Origin: Hyalella azteca
Lineage: Eukaryota; Arthropoda; Malacostraca; Amphipoda; Hyalellidae
NCBI RefSeq assembly: GCF_000764305.2
Contig: NW_025944066.1
Span: forward strand, 186,001 to 250,000
Length of the DNA: 64,000 nt
Direction of reading: 5' to 3'
Shown here: piece by piece, positions 22,221-35,040 of the stretch
Layout of the letters: every line of letters begins with the position of its first letter
Position numbering within the stretch: the stretch's first letter is position 1
The notes under the pieces: generated by a model
What the model was told of the DNA's origin: nothing
The model's input: only the letters and a program-made list of their open reading frames with translations
Database searches by the model: none
Made by a program: the position numbers and the translations under genes

Positions 22221-24364
22221 ATGTACAAGGTATATGAATATTCAGAATATTACCATAGCTGCGTCAAAAAAGTAAACGTGTTCATCATAGTAAAATTTCA
22301 CTTCAGGGCATGTTATTTTATGACTTTTTTATTCCTGAAATCATCGCAAGTCCAACTGCATAACTAACTAAGAGAAATTTCTGCCCAATTAGGGAATATC
22401 CCTAAAGTACTATATACCCCATGAACGAAGCAATTACCAACTAAACCCGAAATGATAGATACCTGATATGAGAGATAAATTTTTGGGGACACATATTGAC
22501 ACAGACTAAATTTAAATTAGATTAATGAGGAACCTAAAAGCGCATTAATTAACAACACTCGCGTCAACTTTCAGTTCGCGTTGTTCGTTTGCCTGGTGGC
22601 GGCGGTGTCATGCTCGCCCATCGACCCATACGGACCTGTTCACAAGCACGTAAGTCAATACATTTTATCAACATTATAATATCAGGATTTTATATTAATC
22701 ATGCAAGTATCACGACACAATATATGTTTCTATAACCCATTACATTAGTCGTGACAACGACTAAGACTTGCAGCATTAACTAATATTAATGTGTATGGTG
22801 TTTACTGTAATCCATTTGACCCGTGAGCATTTGACAACACCAATCTTGTTATCCGCTATTGATAACAGAATCAAAATTAGAAGAAAAAATAGAAGTTTCC
22901 GATCAGAAACTTGAGTTAATATGCATTCGTTAGTTTAGTTTATTTACTTCTGAATTGCGAATTTATTTAGACTCCGTGTGATTTATAATGGGAATGTTAT
23001 ATGCCTTTGTGTAAGGTGATACATATTCAGACACGTTACATTCTTAATCAGTCAAATGACAACCGGGAATAAAACAAGTCAAATAACTACAAGCAAATTT
23101 TGTTTTTATGAAAATGGCATCGAAAGGAAAACCAAGTACTGTTATCGGTGAACCATATAATTTTAGTTTTGGGAACCTAACAAGTTTCTCGACCGAACAT
23201 CATAGGGAGATTTTCATCTATGTTATTAATATCGATCGATCGTTCTGAGTTGGCGGAATGAGATTTGTCGATAGCGAGCGCTCAAGGGATTTCATTATGT
23301 TGCAGGAGCCCAAACCTTACCAGTTCGCATACGGTGTAGCCGATGAGCACTACGGACCTAACTTCGGACAAGAGGAGAAGAGTGACGGCAAGAATGTGTT
23401 GGGATCTTACACCGTCCAGCTCCCTGATGGCCGCAAACAAACCGTGAGTAAAAGCATATTGAGTAATATATTCAATATATTGAATATATTGAGTAAAAGT
23501 TATGATCGATAGTATGGCCTCAAAATATACGGGAATATCAATAAGTTTTAATTAAAAAAAACAGCTTTGCGTTTTCTCTGATCAAATAATTAGTTTTACT
23601 CGACGAAGTACGACTTTCCCTCAACAAAAACAATACAAATGACGTCAAGTTCAGCGTGCAATAAAAAAACCGGTTGCAGTAGAAAACTATTGCCCGGAGT
23701 AAATATTTGCGGAATTGCGCAAGAAGTTTTGATGCACGACAAACAAGGGACAGCAAAAGTTGTGCTGCTGATTGCACAAAGCAGCGCACACAAACACTGA
23801 GGTGACAGCGGCGACGCATTCCCAAGTTTGCGATACCCGCAGGGGGCGGGATAACTTCGGTGCTCGTCTCATAAGACGGCAAATATTACGCCTCTTGCAA
23901 AACATGAATAGCTTGTTAAAAATCAGTGTTTTTAATGCAGTATCAGTGAAAAATATCAAACAATTGATTTTCTTCTATGGTGTTGGTTAAAAAATAAACA
24001 AGCAACAAGTTCAGCAAAACACCTAATTTGACTGAAAAGGGACTCGTGTTTTCAAAACGCTGAATCTCAAACTGAAGTTTTTGAAAATTTCCCGCAAAAT
24101 AAAACATTGTTTCAGATACAAACCCATATTCAAATACAGCACTCTATACCAAGGTTGCCTTGTTACAGTAAGTCATTTCACTTAATAGTGTATTGATGTT
24201 AAATGTTTTGTGGTTAACAGGTGAAGTATCAGGCGGACCATCACAACGGTTTCCACGCTGACGTACAGTACTACGGTGAGGCCCAGTACCCTCCCCCCTC
24301 CAAGAACCCTCCCTTCGTGGTCAAGCCCCAGCACTACGCACCTCCCCCACCAAGCTACCATTAA
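22221..24364 (+). CDS. RR-type (pro-resilin-like) cuticle protein (cuticle gene 2)
   Basis: Secreted exoskeletal protein of 121 residues. Exons: 22221-22229 (Met-Tyr-Lys), 22575-22649, 23306-23443 and 24221-24364, all phase 0 with GT-AG borders. The signal peptide spans exons 1-2 (MYK then FALFVCLVAAVSCSP). The chitin-binding RR domain starts EPKPYQFAYGVADEHYGPNF, continues GQEEKSDG and VQLPDGRKQT, and ends VKYQADHHNGFHADVQYYGE. A short Pro-rich tail ends PPPPSYH, like its neighbours. AATAAA lies at 24749-24754. The start is chosen because it lies 53 bp after a TATA/initiator pair and its donor (AAGgtatat) joins exon 2 in frame. Confidence 0.92.
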
Positions 24365-25023
24365 ACCTTTTGAAAATCAAGAGACTTCCTAACAGCAGAT
24401 AGCGTAAATCGGGATACTCGGAAATCTTTGATCGATGTTCGATCGAAATATGCAGCAACGGATTATATGAAGTCATAAATATTAGTTCAGTGATGGCAGT
24501 ACGATCATAGAATAAAAATAGCCAGCCGAATTTTGATTATGGAAGTAATAACATTGATTATGACTGTAATGAAAAATATAATTTGTTGAAATTCGATGAC
24601 GCTATCACGCTTGTAGGAAGAGAAGACGAGCCGGCTTTGAGGAATACGCATGGATATTTGTATTTGTTTCCTGAGCTTGATTTTGGCCTATTGTTGAATG
24701 CCAAAGATCACGATGACTGCAATTTTGTTCACGAATATTTTTCTTTTTAATAAAAATGTTACGTTTCTACCTCACTCTCATTTTTTCCTATACCAAAATT
24801 ATAACTCGTATCATCATAAATCATAAAAATTTTAGACATACAGTGAAAATCATTCTTCTGAGCGGCAGCTTATCATGAAAGTCGCAAGTACCGAAATGAA
24901 GACAAGCTGCTAATTTTGAAAATATATCAGGCCGAATACAATTGTTGTTCTGAATAAGTCATAAATTTGTGACTTATAAATAATAAAGACTTATTTATTT
25001 GATAAAATAATTAAGTCTTGATA

Positions 25024-25140
25024 ATAAACAACAATTGTTGTTTATGATTATAACAATATAAACAACAATTGTTGTTTATAATATTTCGGTGAACCATAAT
25101 ATTATTATGGTTTATTATAAACAACAATTGTTGTTTATAA
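25024..25140. repeat. Three copies of a perfect palindrome centred on CAATTG
   Basis: ATAAACAACAATTGTTGTTTAT at 25024-25045, a 24-bp version at 25057-25080 and a 26-bp version at 25115-25140. Between the last two lies a near-palindrome, ccataatattattatgg. Each can form a hairpin or a two-fold protein site. Confidence 0.9.
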
Positions 25141-25554
25141 CATAAAGTCACGAATTTGAGCCAGCAAGCCTTTCAAACGATAGTGAGAGTAAGTGAAATG
25201 TTCTGTGTACATCCCGTGGATATTCTAACGGGTCAAGTGGCATACCAATGGTGCGAAAATGATTATACATAGGTGGTTTACATCAACCGAGAAAATAAGA
25301 ACGAGAAGACTTGGTAACCGTTAATTGTTTGTAGCACATCCATTAGAAAGCTCGTATTAGATACGATAACACAATTAGATAAGATATGCTAACGCAATCA
25401 TCTTATGTCAGTCATAGAACTCTCCAAACCATAGAACAGAATCGAAACAAGAGACCAGGAAATGACAACAAACAATGAGTCACGGTCCCTTATTTTACAC
25501 ACAAGTTTCACTAATGAGACATGTTCGCAGCCTAATATGTTCATTTATATGAAT

Positions 25555-25632
25555 ATATATTCATGTAAATGAATACGAGTTAATATATTCATTTACATGA
25601 ATATATAAACGTTTCACTAACATGAAACGTTT
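25555..25632. repeat. Inverted repeats (two adjacent hairpins)
   Basis: The arm tattcatgtaaatgaata near 25557-25575 is matched by its reverse complement at about 25585-25604. Next comes aaacgtttca...tgaaacgttt (25607-25632). Confidence 0.75.
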
Positions 25633-27695
25633 ATTCATGTGCAAATACTATTAAACAGATGGAGCATTTTTGTCAATCAAATCAGGAAAACAGGTTGGGG
25701 CTATCGAGTCCAACAACAATAGGCAGCGAGCTTGAGACAAAGTTCCATTAACCTTGAATCGCTCATTCAGAAAATGAATGGGGCAAATTGTCCAAATTAT
25801 GACAGATTTTCTGCACATAGTACTGATACGCCTTTCAAGCCGAGCCATAATAGGTAAGAACGACCAACATATGGGCAAAAAGTGCAACGCTATTTGGACA
25901 AATCTCACTCTTTCCTCTGAATTTCTATTCTAAAATTGATAGTGTCATTTAAGAACGAAGATTTCAGAAAATAAACAACTATACTTCAGGTACGTTGAGC
26001 ATCAGATATTTAGGATAAAATATAAATAATTAAGACTGATGTTGCATTACTAAAGCAGGCAAAAGTAGCGCTGACCAGTTCTGGTTGATAGAACAATTAA
26101 TTAGCAGCAGTCATGCTGATAACAAGATAGAACAACAGAGTCAACGCAAACAAAATGTTGAAGCGCAACATTTCGCATTATGTTTACAGAGTTTACCTGT
26201 TCGAGGTTGATTACCAATTATTTGTCTGTCAGCTGAGCTATTTGCGTACACCGAACCTCCAGAAATTTGGTAAGATTTAATTGTCATAATTTTATTAATG
26301 GTGATTTTAATTGTCAGTTGTCACCATACAAATTTCTTATTCGAATTCTTATATACTAGGTATGTTTTAGTTATCGACTCACAGAAATCAGTCTATAATC
26401 GACAGGATAACCGCGCATTCAATTACTTTTCTCAACGAACTGAAGAATCTCTCTGAAGATTCATTACACAAAGACTACAGAGATCAGTTCATTTTTAGTT
26501 AGACCCGCCACAAATTTTGCAACTCGTGTATCTTTCAGCCTGATCAAGATATGTACAATAATTTTCCTCATATAGAAGCAATATTGAAAAGCTGTATTTT
26601 TTCCACCAGTTAACATAATATTTAAAGCCACACACGTAAAAACAATCACGAATATCTATCTGCTTTCTATTTTACAAAACGAAAAATGCGTGATGCAAGA
26701 ATTAATAGCCTATTATTTCATCAAATTAATTTCAGCCTGAGGTCACGAAATATTCATTAGAACGTCAATTACTTTCACTTGGTATCAAGGTGCACAATAA
26801 AAAAGTTTGCTATCCACGTCGTAGTAGTCGAAAGTGAGAGAAATAGCGAGAGTCTCCGTTCCTATTCGCGTAAGAATGTTTCAGCTAATTTACGTAGCCC
26901 ACTGGAGAGCAATACCATATGGTTATCATATGTATGGTATGAGCTTTCATTACTTTCAGCTAGAATAAGCACCGACAAAAAGAACCTAAATATGGATTTT
27001 TGACGACCCATATTCAAGTAGAAAAAGCATTCAAGTGCGACCAATATTTGTTCTATAAGCATCTACTGACAAATCACACAAGAGTAGTCGTTAAACTCGT
27101 AGAAATGAAATAACTCGCAAATGACCTTGTGGGCGACTTAATCATTATCGTTTAATTAACTAATTTTTTTGTAGTATAACAATATCAGGTTGTTATTGCA
27201 TGAGGCAATCGAAATGCAAATGTAACGCCAATTGAAATGAACATTTTTCTTACCATGGGGAATGGATTTTCTCAACGAAGGTTCACAAAAATTAAATTTA
27301 AGTACGGAGCAGATGCGTAAACTTTGAAATAAGTTATCGTTTTTAACAAGTCATGACTACGCACCAGAAAATATTTAAAACTTAGAAATTAACCTTATTT
27401 GCGAGTCAACTAATAAATAAATACTATCTAGGTACTCCTATAACATGTAACACAGTATTTCACCAACGTAATTAATATTGCGATAACACAACAAGAGCAG
27501 AGGAAGCGACAGCCACAACTCGATCGTAGCGCAACTCACTTTCGCAAGATTGTAGTCCATCGTTCATAGGATGCTACCGGCTGGCCTAGCAGGCGAGAGC
27601 AATCAAATAATTACAGCTGCTCGAGCTGTTCAATGGTGGGTGTTAAGTGCAGCAAAGGTTCCGCCTACATACAAGACTAGGTGCGGCAAGCATCC

Positions 27696-27732
27696 TATAT
27701 AAAACTCATAGCACCTAACGCAGTACACATCA
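27696..27732 (+). promoter_or_regulatory. TATA box and start region of cuticle gene 3
   Basis: TATATAAAA at 27696-27704; CAGTA and TCATA candidate initiators at 27721-27733. A non-coding exon 1 would end at 27796 (TTGAAG then gtaaca). Confidence 0.7.
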
Positions 27733-27837
27733 TAAGCGATCTTGACCGCGTCCCACACACTCAAGCACTCCTCAGCAACCGGGCGATATTTTGAAGGTAA
27801 CATAACGTGTTCGGAGAAAGATTACTAGTAACGGTAA

Positions 27838-28295
27838 TAGATAACATATTTCATATCAGAATTAACTCAAATTAAATTTATAAATCATAGTAATATAAAG
27901 GTGTACGGTACCAAGAAAGATTACAATTTGCAGCGATCAATAACATATTTCATCTCATAATTTACTGAAGTGAAATTCATGGATCATAGTACAGTGAAGG
28001 TGTTATAAAGAAAATTCTATGTAGCAGTAAACCATGACAAAGTTCATCGTAGAACTTAATCAAGTTAAATTCAAAAGTCATAGTAATATAAACTTATAAA
28101 AAATTGCAAACAGCGAAAAATAATAATAAATTTAATCGCAGAAATTATTAACATTAAATTCAGGTGTCGTAGTATATCCTATAAAGATATTCCAGCAAAG
28201 ATTGAGTAGCGGAAAACCATGACAAAACTAATCTCAAATCCACTAAAATAAAATTCAGAAGATATAGTACAATAAATGTGTTCTGTATTATAGAG
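27838..28295. repeat. ~90-110-bp degenerate array, about 5 units, ending at an acceptor
   Basis: Units share aacatatttcat, aattaactcaaattaaat and atcatagtaatataaagg. The last unit ends at the acceptor of the coding exon of cuticle gene 3. It fills the 5'-UTR intron. Confidence 0.65.
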
Positions 28296-29831
28296 ATGGC
28301 AGGATTACGATGCTGTGTGGTGGTGGTGATTGCTGTGATGGTGGCAGCAACAGCGGCGACACCCACTGACTTCTACGGACACGGTGGCGACCACCACAAG
28401 GGATACAAACCCGTTAGTTATTCCACGGAAAACTTGAAAAACTTTAAAATGATTATTATTATTTTAATATTTATGATTTATCAGTAGCGTCTTTAATTAG
28501 TCTGTCAATCGTCCGTCAACTTCATACATGAAAGTAATTTTTTGACTTAATTGACTATACATTTTTGACGTAAGAGACACGACGGCATTGCATAAGGTAA
28601 TCTTTCACTCGAGTACATCTTTGCCTGTTACAGTTGTGTTATATGCCGAAACATGAAGAAGTTATATGCCGAAACATGAAGAAGTTCCTAGACAGGAGCA
28701 TTAAAAATTTTCTTAAAATAAATTACGCAGTGATAGGACCCAAATTGAAAGGCATTCCACCGAAACGAAATACATTATCATGCTCACTTCCAATACATCA
28801 TCTTCTAACATTACTATTAGAAGGAAAATGGGCTGGTGGGCTGAATGCGGGTCAATTGGAATCTAACTTGCCATTGTAATGCCTTATTTTGAGAAGATCC
28901 AAGAAAACTAAGATCGTAAAACTCATATAATGTTTACAAATCCATCACTTAAGATAAAAAAAAACTAAGATCGTAAAACTCATATCATGTTTACAAATCC
29001 ATCACTCTATGTCCGGCAGCCCCCGAAACCGTACTCGTTCTCGTACGGCATCGACGACAAGCACTACGGTCCATCGTTCATGCAGCAGGAGAAGAGCGAC
29101 GGACACAGCGTCAAGGGCTCCTACACCGTCCAGCTACCGGACGGCAGACTGCAAACGGTACGAAACCAATGCCAAAGCTGACATTTAATGCTGAAAGAAT
29201 GTTGAATAAGCGTTGTTTCAACGAAATAAGCTTGAACTCAACGTTATTTCAATGACATCTGTCAGGGGGGTTGGTTTCATGGCACAAACTTGGATTGATG
29301 GCAGTAATTTGGGTTGAAATTTGGGTTAAATTTGAATATCCGGGAGAAGTAATTTATTTTGGCAAAGTTAGTATAGACCATGAAATTATAACCAAAAATA
29401 ATTCAAGTTCTTTACAAATCAACTGCAAGAATTCACAAAAATTTCAAAAATTTTTGTCGAAGCTAATTCAATGAGTTTTCTTTATCTAATATACAATGAC
29501 TAATGCTTTTGAAATAACATTTCAGCTTACAAAATCATAGGTTTCAAATGAACTATTTTGGAGACTATTTTTTCTTGTCGAGTATACTACAGCTAACTTC
29601 TTTCTATACATTAGACAATTCTCTGTTATTTCTGGATACAAGTATTGTATTGACCAACTACTCATCTCAATGACATCTGTAATTGCATGATCACAGGTGA
29701 CGTACACGGCTGACCACGACAACGGATTCTTCGCGGATGTCAAGTATTCCGGGAAAGCGCAATACCCGTCCAAGGGACACCCGCCTTTCATCGTCAAGCC
29801 TCATCATCATGGCGATATTGGCTACCACTAA
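28296..29831 (+). CDS. RR-type cuticle protein (cuticle gene 3)
   Basis: 129 residues from coding exons 28296-28412, 29020-29157 and 29697-29831, phase 0. The signal peptide is MAGLRCCVVVVIAVMVAATA, followed by a His-rich spacer (GHGGDHHKGYKP). The RR domain reads PPKPYSFSYGIDDKHYGPSF, EKSDGHSVKGSY, VQLPDGRLQT, VTYTADHDNGFFADVKYSGK. The tail is short, His-rich and ends GYH. The ATG lies two bases after the acceptor (tattatagAG). The promoter is about 570 bp upstream with an untranslated first exon, unlike gene 2 where the ATG is in exon 1. AATAAA is at 29883-29888. Intron 2 has a 40-bp direct repeat (28911-28953 and 28969-29005) running up to the exon 3 acceptor. Confidence 0.92.
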
Positions 29832-32798
29832 GTGGGACGCACGTCTTATAACAATAATTTCTGTTGCTCATTTTCTATAAATAATAAAGAAAACTTTCAT
29901 TTACTGTCTTTTCATTTAATGAATCATCGTATTATAGAAAAGATACAGGGTGAAAACACACGGAGAGGCTCGACAGTATACTGCAGAAAATGAGTAGCCA
30001 TTTAAATTACTGAAAAATGCTCCATAGCAAACTAGCAGCCTCTGTAATAAGCCAAAAAGTTTGAATGGAAAATACAAAATATTAGTAATAAAAAATTAAC
30101 GTTCAGCTGCGCATACGCAGAAATAAGAAAAAGAAGCTAAAATATACAAATAAAGACGGGCGTTTTTCAGTATCTTCATTTGTGGAATACTGAGCGCGGC
30201 GAGAAGGCGAGTGAAAGTTCACATGATCTGTGCCTAGCAATTAAGCGATGTGGTTGTTGTGCCGAAAGAGAATAAATAAAAGTTTCACCAACGCTTTCCA
30301 GTTTACTATTTTTTAGAAACTGTATCAAAAAAATAGCCAAATACGTAGAAGTATACAATTTTTGGAACATGACTGTCCAGAAAAAATGGAAAACTTGCAT
30401 GGTCATCGATGGAAAAAAGACTACCATTGGAATTTTTAGGTCAACCAGAAATGCTAAGCCGGATTCTAAATCAACAGAAATGAAGTCATCACCAGACCGG
30501 ACTAGGCTTTTATGGTCGTCGCACCAGCTGTTACTAATTGAAACTTACAGGAGAGGATGGGGAGGGGGGAATTATTTTTCAATGCAGATTATCAGCAGAA
30601 TTTCAGTTTCAGAAGAGATTTAGAACATACAAGAAGCCCTTGATTTGAAATTGATCGGTAAAATAATCGGTGTGATTATGGGCGCTTAAGCTAAGCTCTT
30701 TACAAAAAAAAATATTTTAAAAATCTCAAACCAGCACAGAAAAAAAACACAGCATCATAATCGATCTTCCGTCACATTGAAATATTGGAATTTTCTTTCT
30801 TTTGGGCGAAGAAAACGGTTAGACAATGAAGCTGACACGGTTTCTGGAGATTAGTGGGACGAAACTTGGCACATAATGGGGTTCGAAAGCAGAAAATGCC
30901 CTAACACCAGCAGTAAAACGAAAACTATTAATTATAGCATAGCGCCCTGGAAAAATCATGGTGGTAAGATTTTCTCTAGCAACCTGAAAACAATTTTCAA
31001 GCATAATAGAAGCAACTGGGGGCACGAGCGAAACTAGCTCACCTAGTGCTTGCAGCAGCAGGCATAATCCGATAAAAGGAGGCACGAAAAGGACCAATTG
31101 AAAGAGAGAGCCAGGCAGAAAGTTGGCTCATTAGAAAGCGCGTCAGTTGGTGCTTCACTTAAAGCTACCGGCAATATTCCCAGTTCACGCCTAACCCATA
31201 CGCGCAACGCTTTCCAAAATATGCACTTGCCTATGCAGCAAAAAAAAATCTATGGATTTACCTGGCTTCTAATACAGAAATTAAAACTATAATAAAATTT
31301 TGCACACTCTGGCTGCTACTAGTTTCGCAATAAATATAATCCCAAAATTTTGTAAATATTTCACACATTCCAAGTCTCTCGTTGAAATATGACCACATAT
31401 ATATAGGTAATAAAAAATTTGAAAGTAAAATATATTTCAACGAGTCAAAAGTTTCTAGAAAGCTAACGAACAACATTCCGAAAGCCAGAATAAACAATAA
31501 TTATCTGATCAATTATTAAACGCATACACCATCGTAGTAAATTATACCTGGAAGGTGCCTGAGTGCACCACGCACGCGTAACACCGTACGGTCGTAAACA
31601 TGACATTTGTGTTACATGGCACTGCAATTCCTTGCAACGAACTGCCGCCGTATCCCACGTATAATAATAATTCACTGGAGAAAACTTCAGCAGACAGGCA
31701 GCACGCAGCAAGCGAGTGAGTCTGCAGTTCAGGAAGAACAACTGTATGCAGCAGCGGCAACACAACTGCAGGTAAAATTTTATTTCTCATTATATACTCA
31801 ATTATTTCGATTTTTACTTCCGCTAATTTGGAGACGTATTAATAAATCTAATATTTAAAGAAAGAACAACAATAAATATAAGGAAAGCTCATGTAGGGGG
31901 CTTTGAAGTAGCTATTAATACATGCAGACAGACTCGGTAACGAAGAAAAGTGCAATAAGAATAAAAGATGTATATTTGAAAAGCATAATCATTCAAACGA
32001 ATGATAATAGTAAAAAATAACGATAATTTAAGGATAAATCAGTTAAGAGAGAGAGCATATTCATCTCGGTGAAAGTAAATATCATTCTAATGAACAAAAG
32101 AAGAATGAAAATAAAACGCTTATTAAACTATTACTTATGAATAACTTGAATTCATTTATAGGGTGCATTCGATTTCCGTACGTGTACAGAACGCATAACT
32201 ATTACAGAACGCATCACTTATTGCTTAAAAACAAAATCAAGTCGGTTTAAATTATTGAAAACCTGAATTTCATTAAGAACCGTAACAAAATACGGTCATC
32301 AAGGTAATAAAATACATAACCCTGTTGATTTCACATGCATTAAATACGAACTAAAACGAACCGATGTTTTCTATTAGGATAAATTTAGCAAAACCATATT
32401 TAATAACATGGTTTTGCAAATACTTGTCAAACTCTGAGAACTGCGATCATTAGTAATGAGCCGGAGTAGTCCAAAAGCTTCAGAGTTGAGATTGAAAGTG
32501 TATTCCACTCAAGGCAATGCAGATTGCTATTCTAAAAGTTTCCGATTGCAAATAAGTTACCCAAATAAACTTTATAACATTTATTAGAGTCAAGGCCATC
32601 GACAATTGCAACAGTGAACCAATTTCACGCTAAGTAGCCACGATATCATGCCGATGAGACGCAATGTAGATAAAGAGATGGAGTTCGTGATGACGAGTAA
32701 CGGTTGCGCCGACCCTCGCAATACCGGCCTGATGAATAGATAAGATGAAAGCGAAACCGCGTCCCAGACGCTGCAGGTTTAAGGCTAAGAGGAGAGCA
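29832..32798. other. Intergenic, no gene recognised
   Basis: AT-rich; only short unassigned frames, for example around 30369-30623 and 31607-31858. No repeats of note. Confidence 0.5.
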
Positions 32799-32833
32799 TA
32801 TAAAGCAGAGGCGTTGCTCAAGGCACAGTCAGT
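32799..32833 (+). promoter_or_regulatory. TATA box and TCAGT initiator of cuticle gene 4
   Basis: TATAAAG at 32799-32805 and TCAGT at 32829-32833, with the A 32 bp after the TATA start. An untranslated exon 1 ends near 32909 (AACTG then gtaggt). Confidence 0.8.
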
Positions 32834-33432
32834 TACAGCCACATCTCACCTCATCTCGCATCTCATATCTGAAGCCGCGATAACATAACACGCACGACAA
32901 AAGCAACTGGTAGGTACAAAAAATAATCCTACAATATTGATGAGTACGAACTATGGGTAATTCGATTCATCAAAAATACCTCAAATAATCAATTTTAAAC
33001 ATTGAATTCATACTTCTACTACATTAAATTTACAAATTCTGTCAATTTGATCATTCAATTTAATATCAATTATAGACTTAACACATTAAATTCTCATCTC
33101 ATGTATGTGCCCATAATTTGCGATCGAACTGCATTACGTAATTTTAAAGATAATGGAGCAAATATTTCATACTTAAAAATTTAATATTCTTCTTGGTGTA
33201 AATCTTGAGTCCATCTGTTTTTGTATTAGTACTTAGTAAATTAAAAAAATGAAGTATCAGTAACAATATTATTCAGTGACAATACATATATTATATATTT
33301 GTTATTGTAGATACAGTATGAGTAAAATTCAATACTGAAATATTAACATATATTGTATTTCTTACTCTAGATACAGTATATATGAGTAAAACTCAACATA
33401 GAAATATTAACATTTATTGCAGGCGGTACAAG

Positions 33433-35040
33433 ATGAAGACCATCGTCTTAGCAGCGTTTGTAGGGGTTGTGGCGGTATCAGCGATGCCTGAGAGCAGCTA
33501 CCATCAGCCCAAGCATGTCTACAAACACGTAAGTTGCCAACCAATATATTATGGTTGAGAATTGCATGTCGGTTGTAGGCTTTTGGCTACCAATGAAGAA
33601 TATTTTAAATATCACTCTGTTGAAAGAACTTTCAAGGACAGATTGGCGTGTTTTTGTGAACTTTGACTATCTTTCGTATCAATTAAAATAATCATTCTTA
33701 ATAAAGGTTATAGAATTGGCATCGACAACAGAAAATTCCAAACTCTGTCTGACATATTTTTTACAGTTGTAAGCACTCGTAACAAAACAACATTGAACAG
33801 TCGTAAATATTGGCTAGAATTTCAGCAAAAAAAAATAAATTTCCCATGGCCAGTACTGCAATGAAAATATGCAGCTGAGCCTAAAAAAGATAATTAAAGG
33901 TTCATAGCGAAACTCACAAAACGAGGCGCAAAACCCTGCTACAATGTTACACGCGCTCCTATAAAGAACGCATCTTGCGTTTCAGACATGAAACAAACTT
34001 TTTCAGTGTGTTTCATGATTGCACTTCATTCTTGATTACATGGATATATAACATCCATGGATCCATATAACATCCATTCCATAAGGATCCAGATTGGATC
34101 CATAATTTTTCAATCCAATCTTTATCACCTAAAAATCAGTCAGCTTCTCACCAATTGCGATCATTTTAATTATAATTTACAAGATGAACCGACATATGGA
34201 AATATTTCAGAAGTGAATAGCAGTTGTAAATTAGTTGATACTTTGCCATGGAAATGTTTCAATTTTTCGCTCTTTACCCACCCACACAGCCAGCTAAGCC
34301 GTACAACTTCGCGTACGGAGTGAACGACCCTTACCAGGGCATCGACTTCGGCCAGCACGAGGAAAGCGACGGAAAGCAAGTTCAAGGCTCGTACACCGTG
34401 CAGCTGCCTGACGGACGCAAGCAGATCGTAAGTGTATGATGTACGATGAATTGGGTCAGTTACTTGGTTTTCAGGAACTCTCGAGCCGTACTAGCACACG
34501 TTGCATCATAAATACAAGTAGGGGCTGATTTTTGCTCTGTGACTAGAAAAGACGTCAGTAATTATCTGAAAATATTGTCTTTGATATTATGGACCTGCTG
34601 TGTTAGCGTCAAGATTTACGAATGTTAATCGCTACGTAAAATGTGAAAAAAAGTAGAAAACGCAGAACTCGGATATAGTTGAAGAGAACCTCAATAAATT
34701 GATAGATGTTGAAAATTGAACACAAAAGAATTAGAATAGAAAAGCCGTCAAGTTCTTTTTATTCATCATGTGTTCTTTACTCGAAGCAGTAACAAAATAA
34801 TAAAATACAGTGTTTCACACCACCAAAATGTTTCAGGTGAAGTACATTGCTGACCACGACCGCGGGTTCCACGCGGACGTGCATTATGAAGGCAAAGCTC
34901 AGTATCCTCCCAAATCAGAATACCCTCCCTTCATCGTGCCCCCTCACAAGGGGTACTCAGAGCCCCACCATGAACCAGTCTACAAGCCTCCCGTGCACCA
35001 ACCAGTCTACGCACCACCCCACCAGCCCTCCTACCACTGA
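33433..35040 (+). CDS. RR-type cuticle protein with Pro/Tyr/His tail (cuticle gene 4)
   Basis: 145 residues. Exons: coding from 33433 in exon 33423-33528, then 34290-34427 and 34837-35040, phase 0. The signal peptide is MKTIVLAAFVGVVAVSAMPE, and the mature part starts SSYHQPKHVYKH. The RR domain reads PAKPYNFAYGVNDPYQGIDF, HEESDGKQVQGSY, VQLPDGRKQI, VKYIADHDRGFHADVHYEGK. The tail repeats EPVYKPP / HQPVYAPP and ends QPSYH, suited to flexible or cross-linkable matrix (inference). NDPYQGIDFG is shared with genes 5 and 6, marking these three as the closest paralogues. AATAAA is at 35099-35104. Just before exon 2 there are two ~60-bp repeats (atacagtatgagtaaa, gaaatattaacat; 33300-33420). Confidence 0.93.

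Larger units (their letters stand above)
24365..27695. other. Intergenic with palindrome clusters, no gene recognised
   Basis: Very AT-rich. It holds the palindromes at 25024-25140 and 25555-25632, listed separately. No frame resembles a known protein. Confidence 0.5.
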
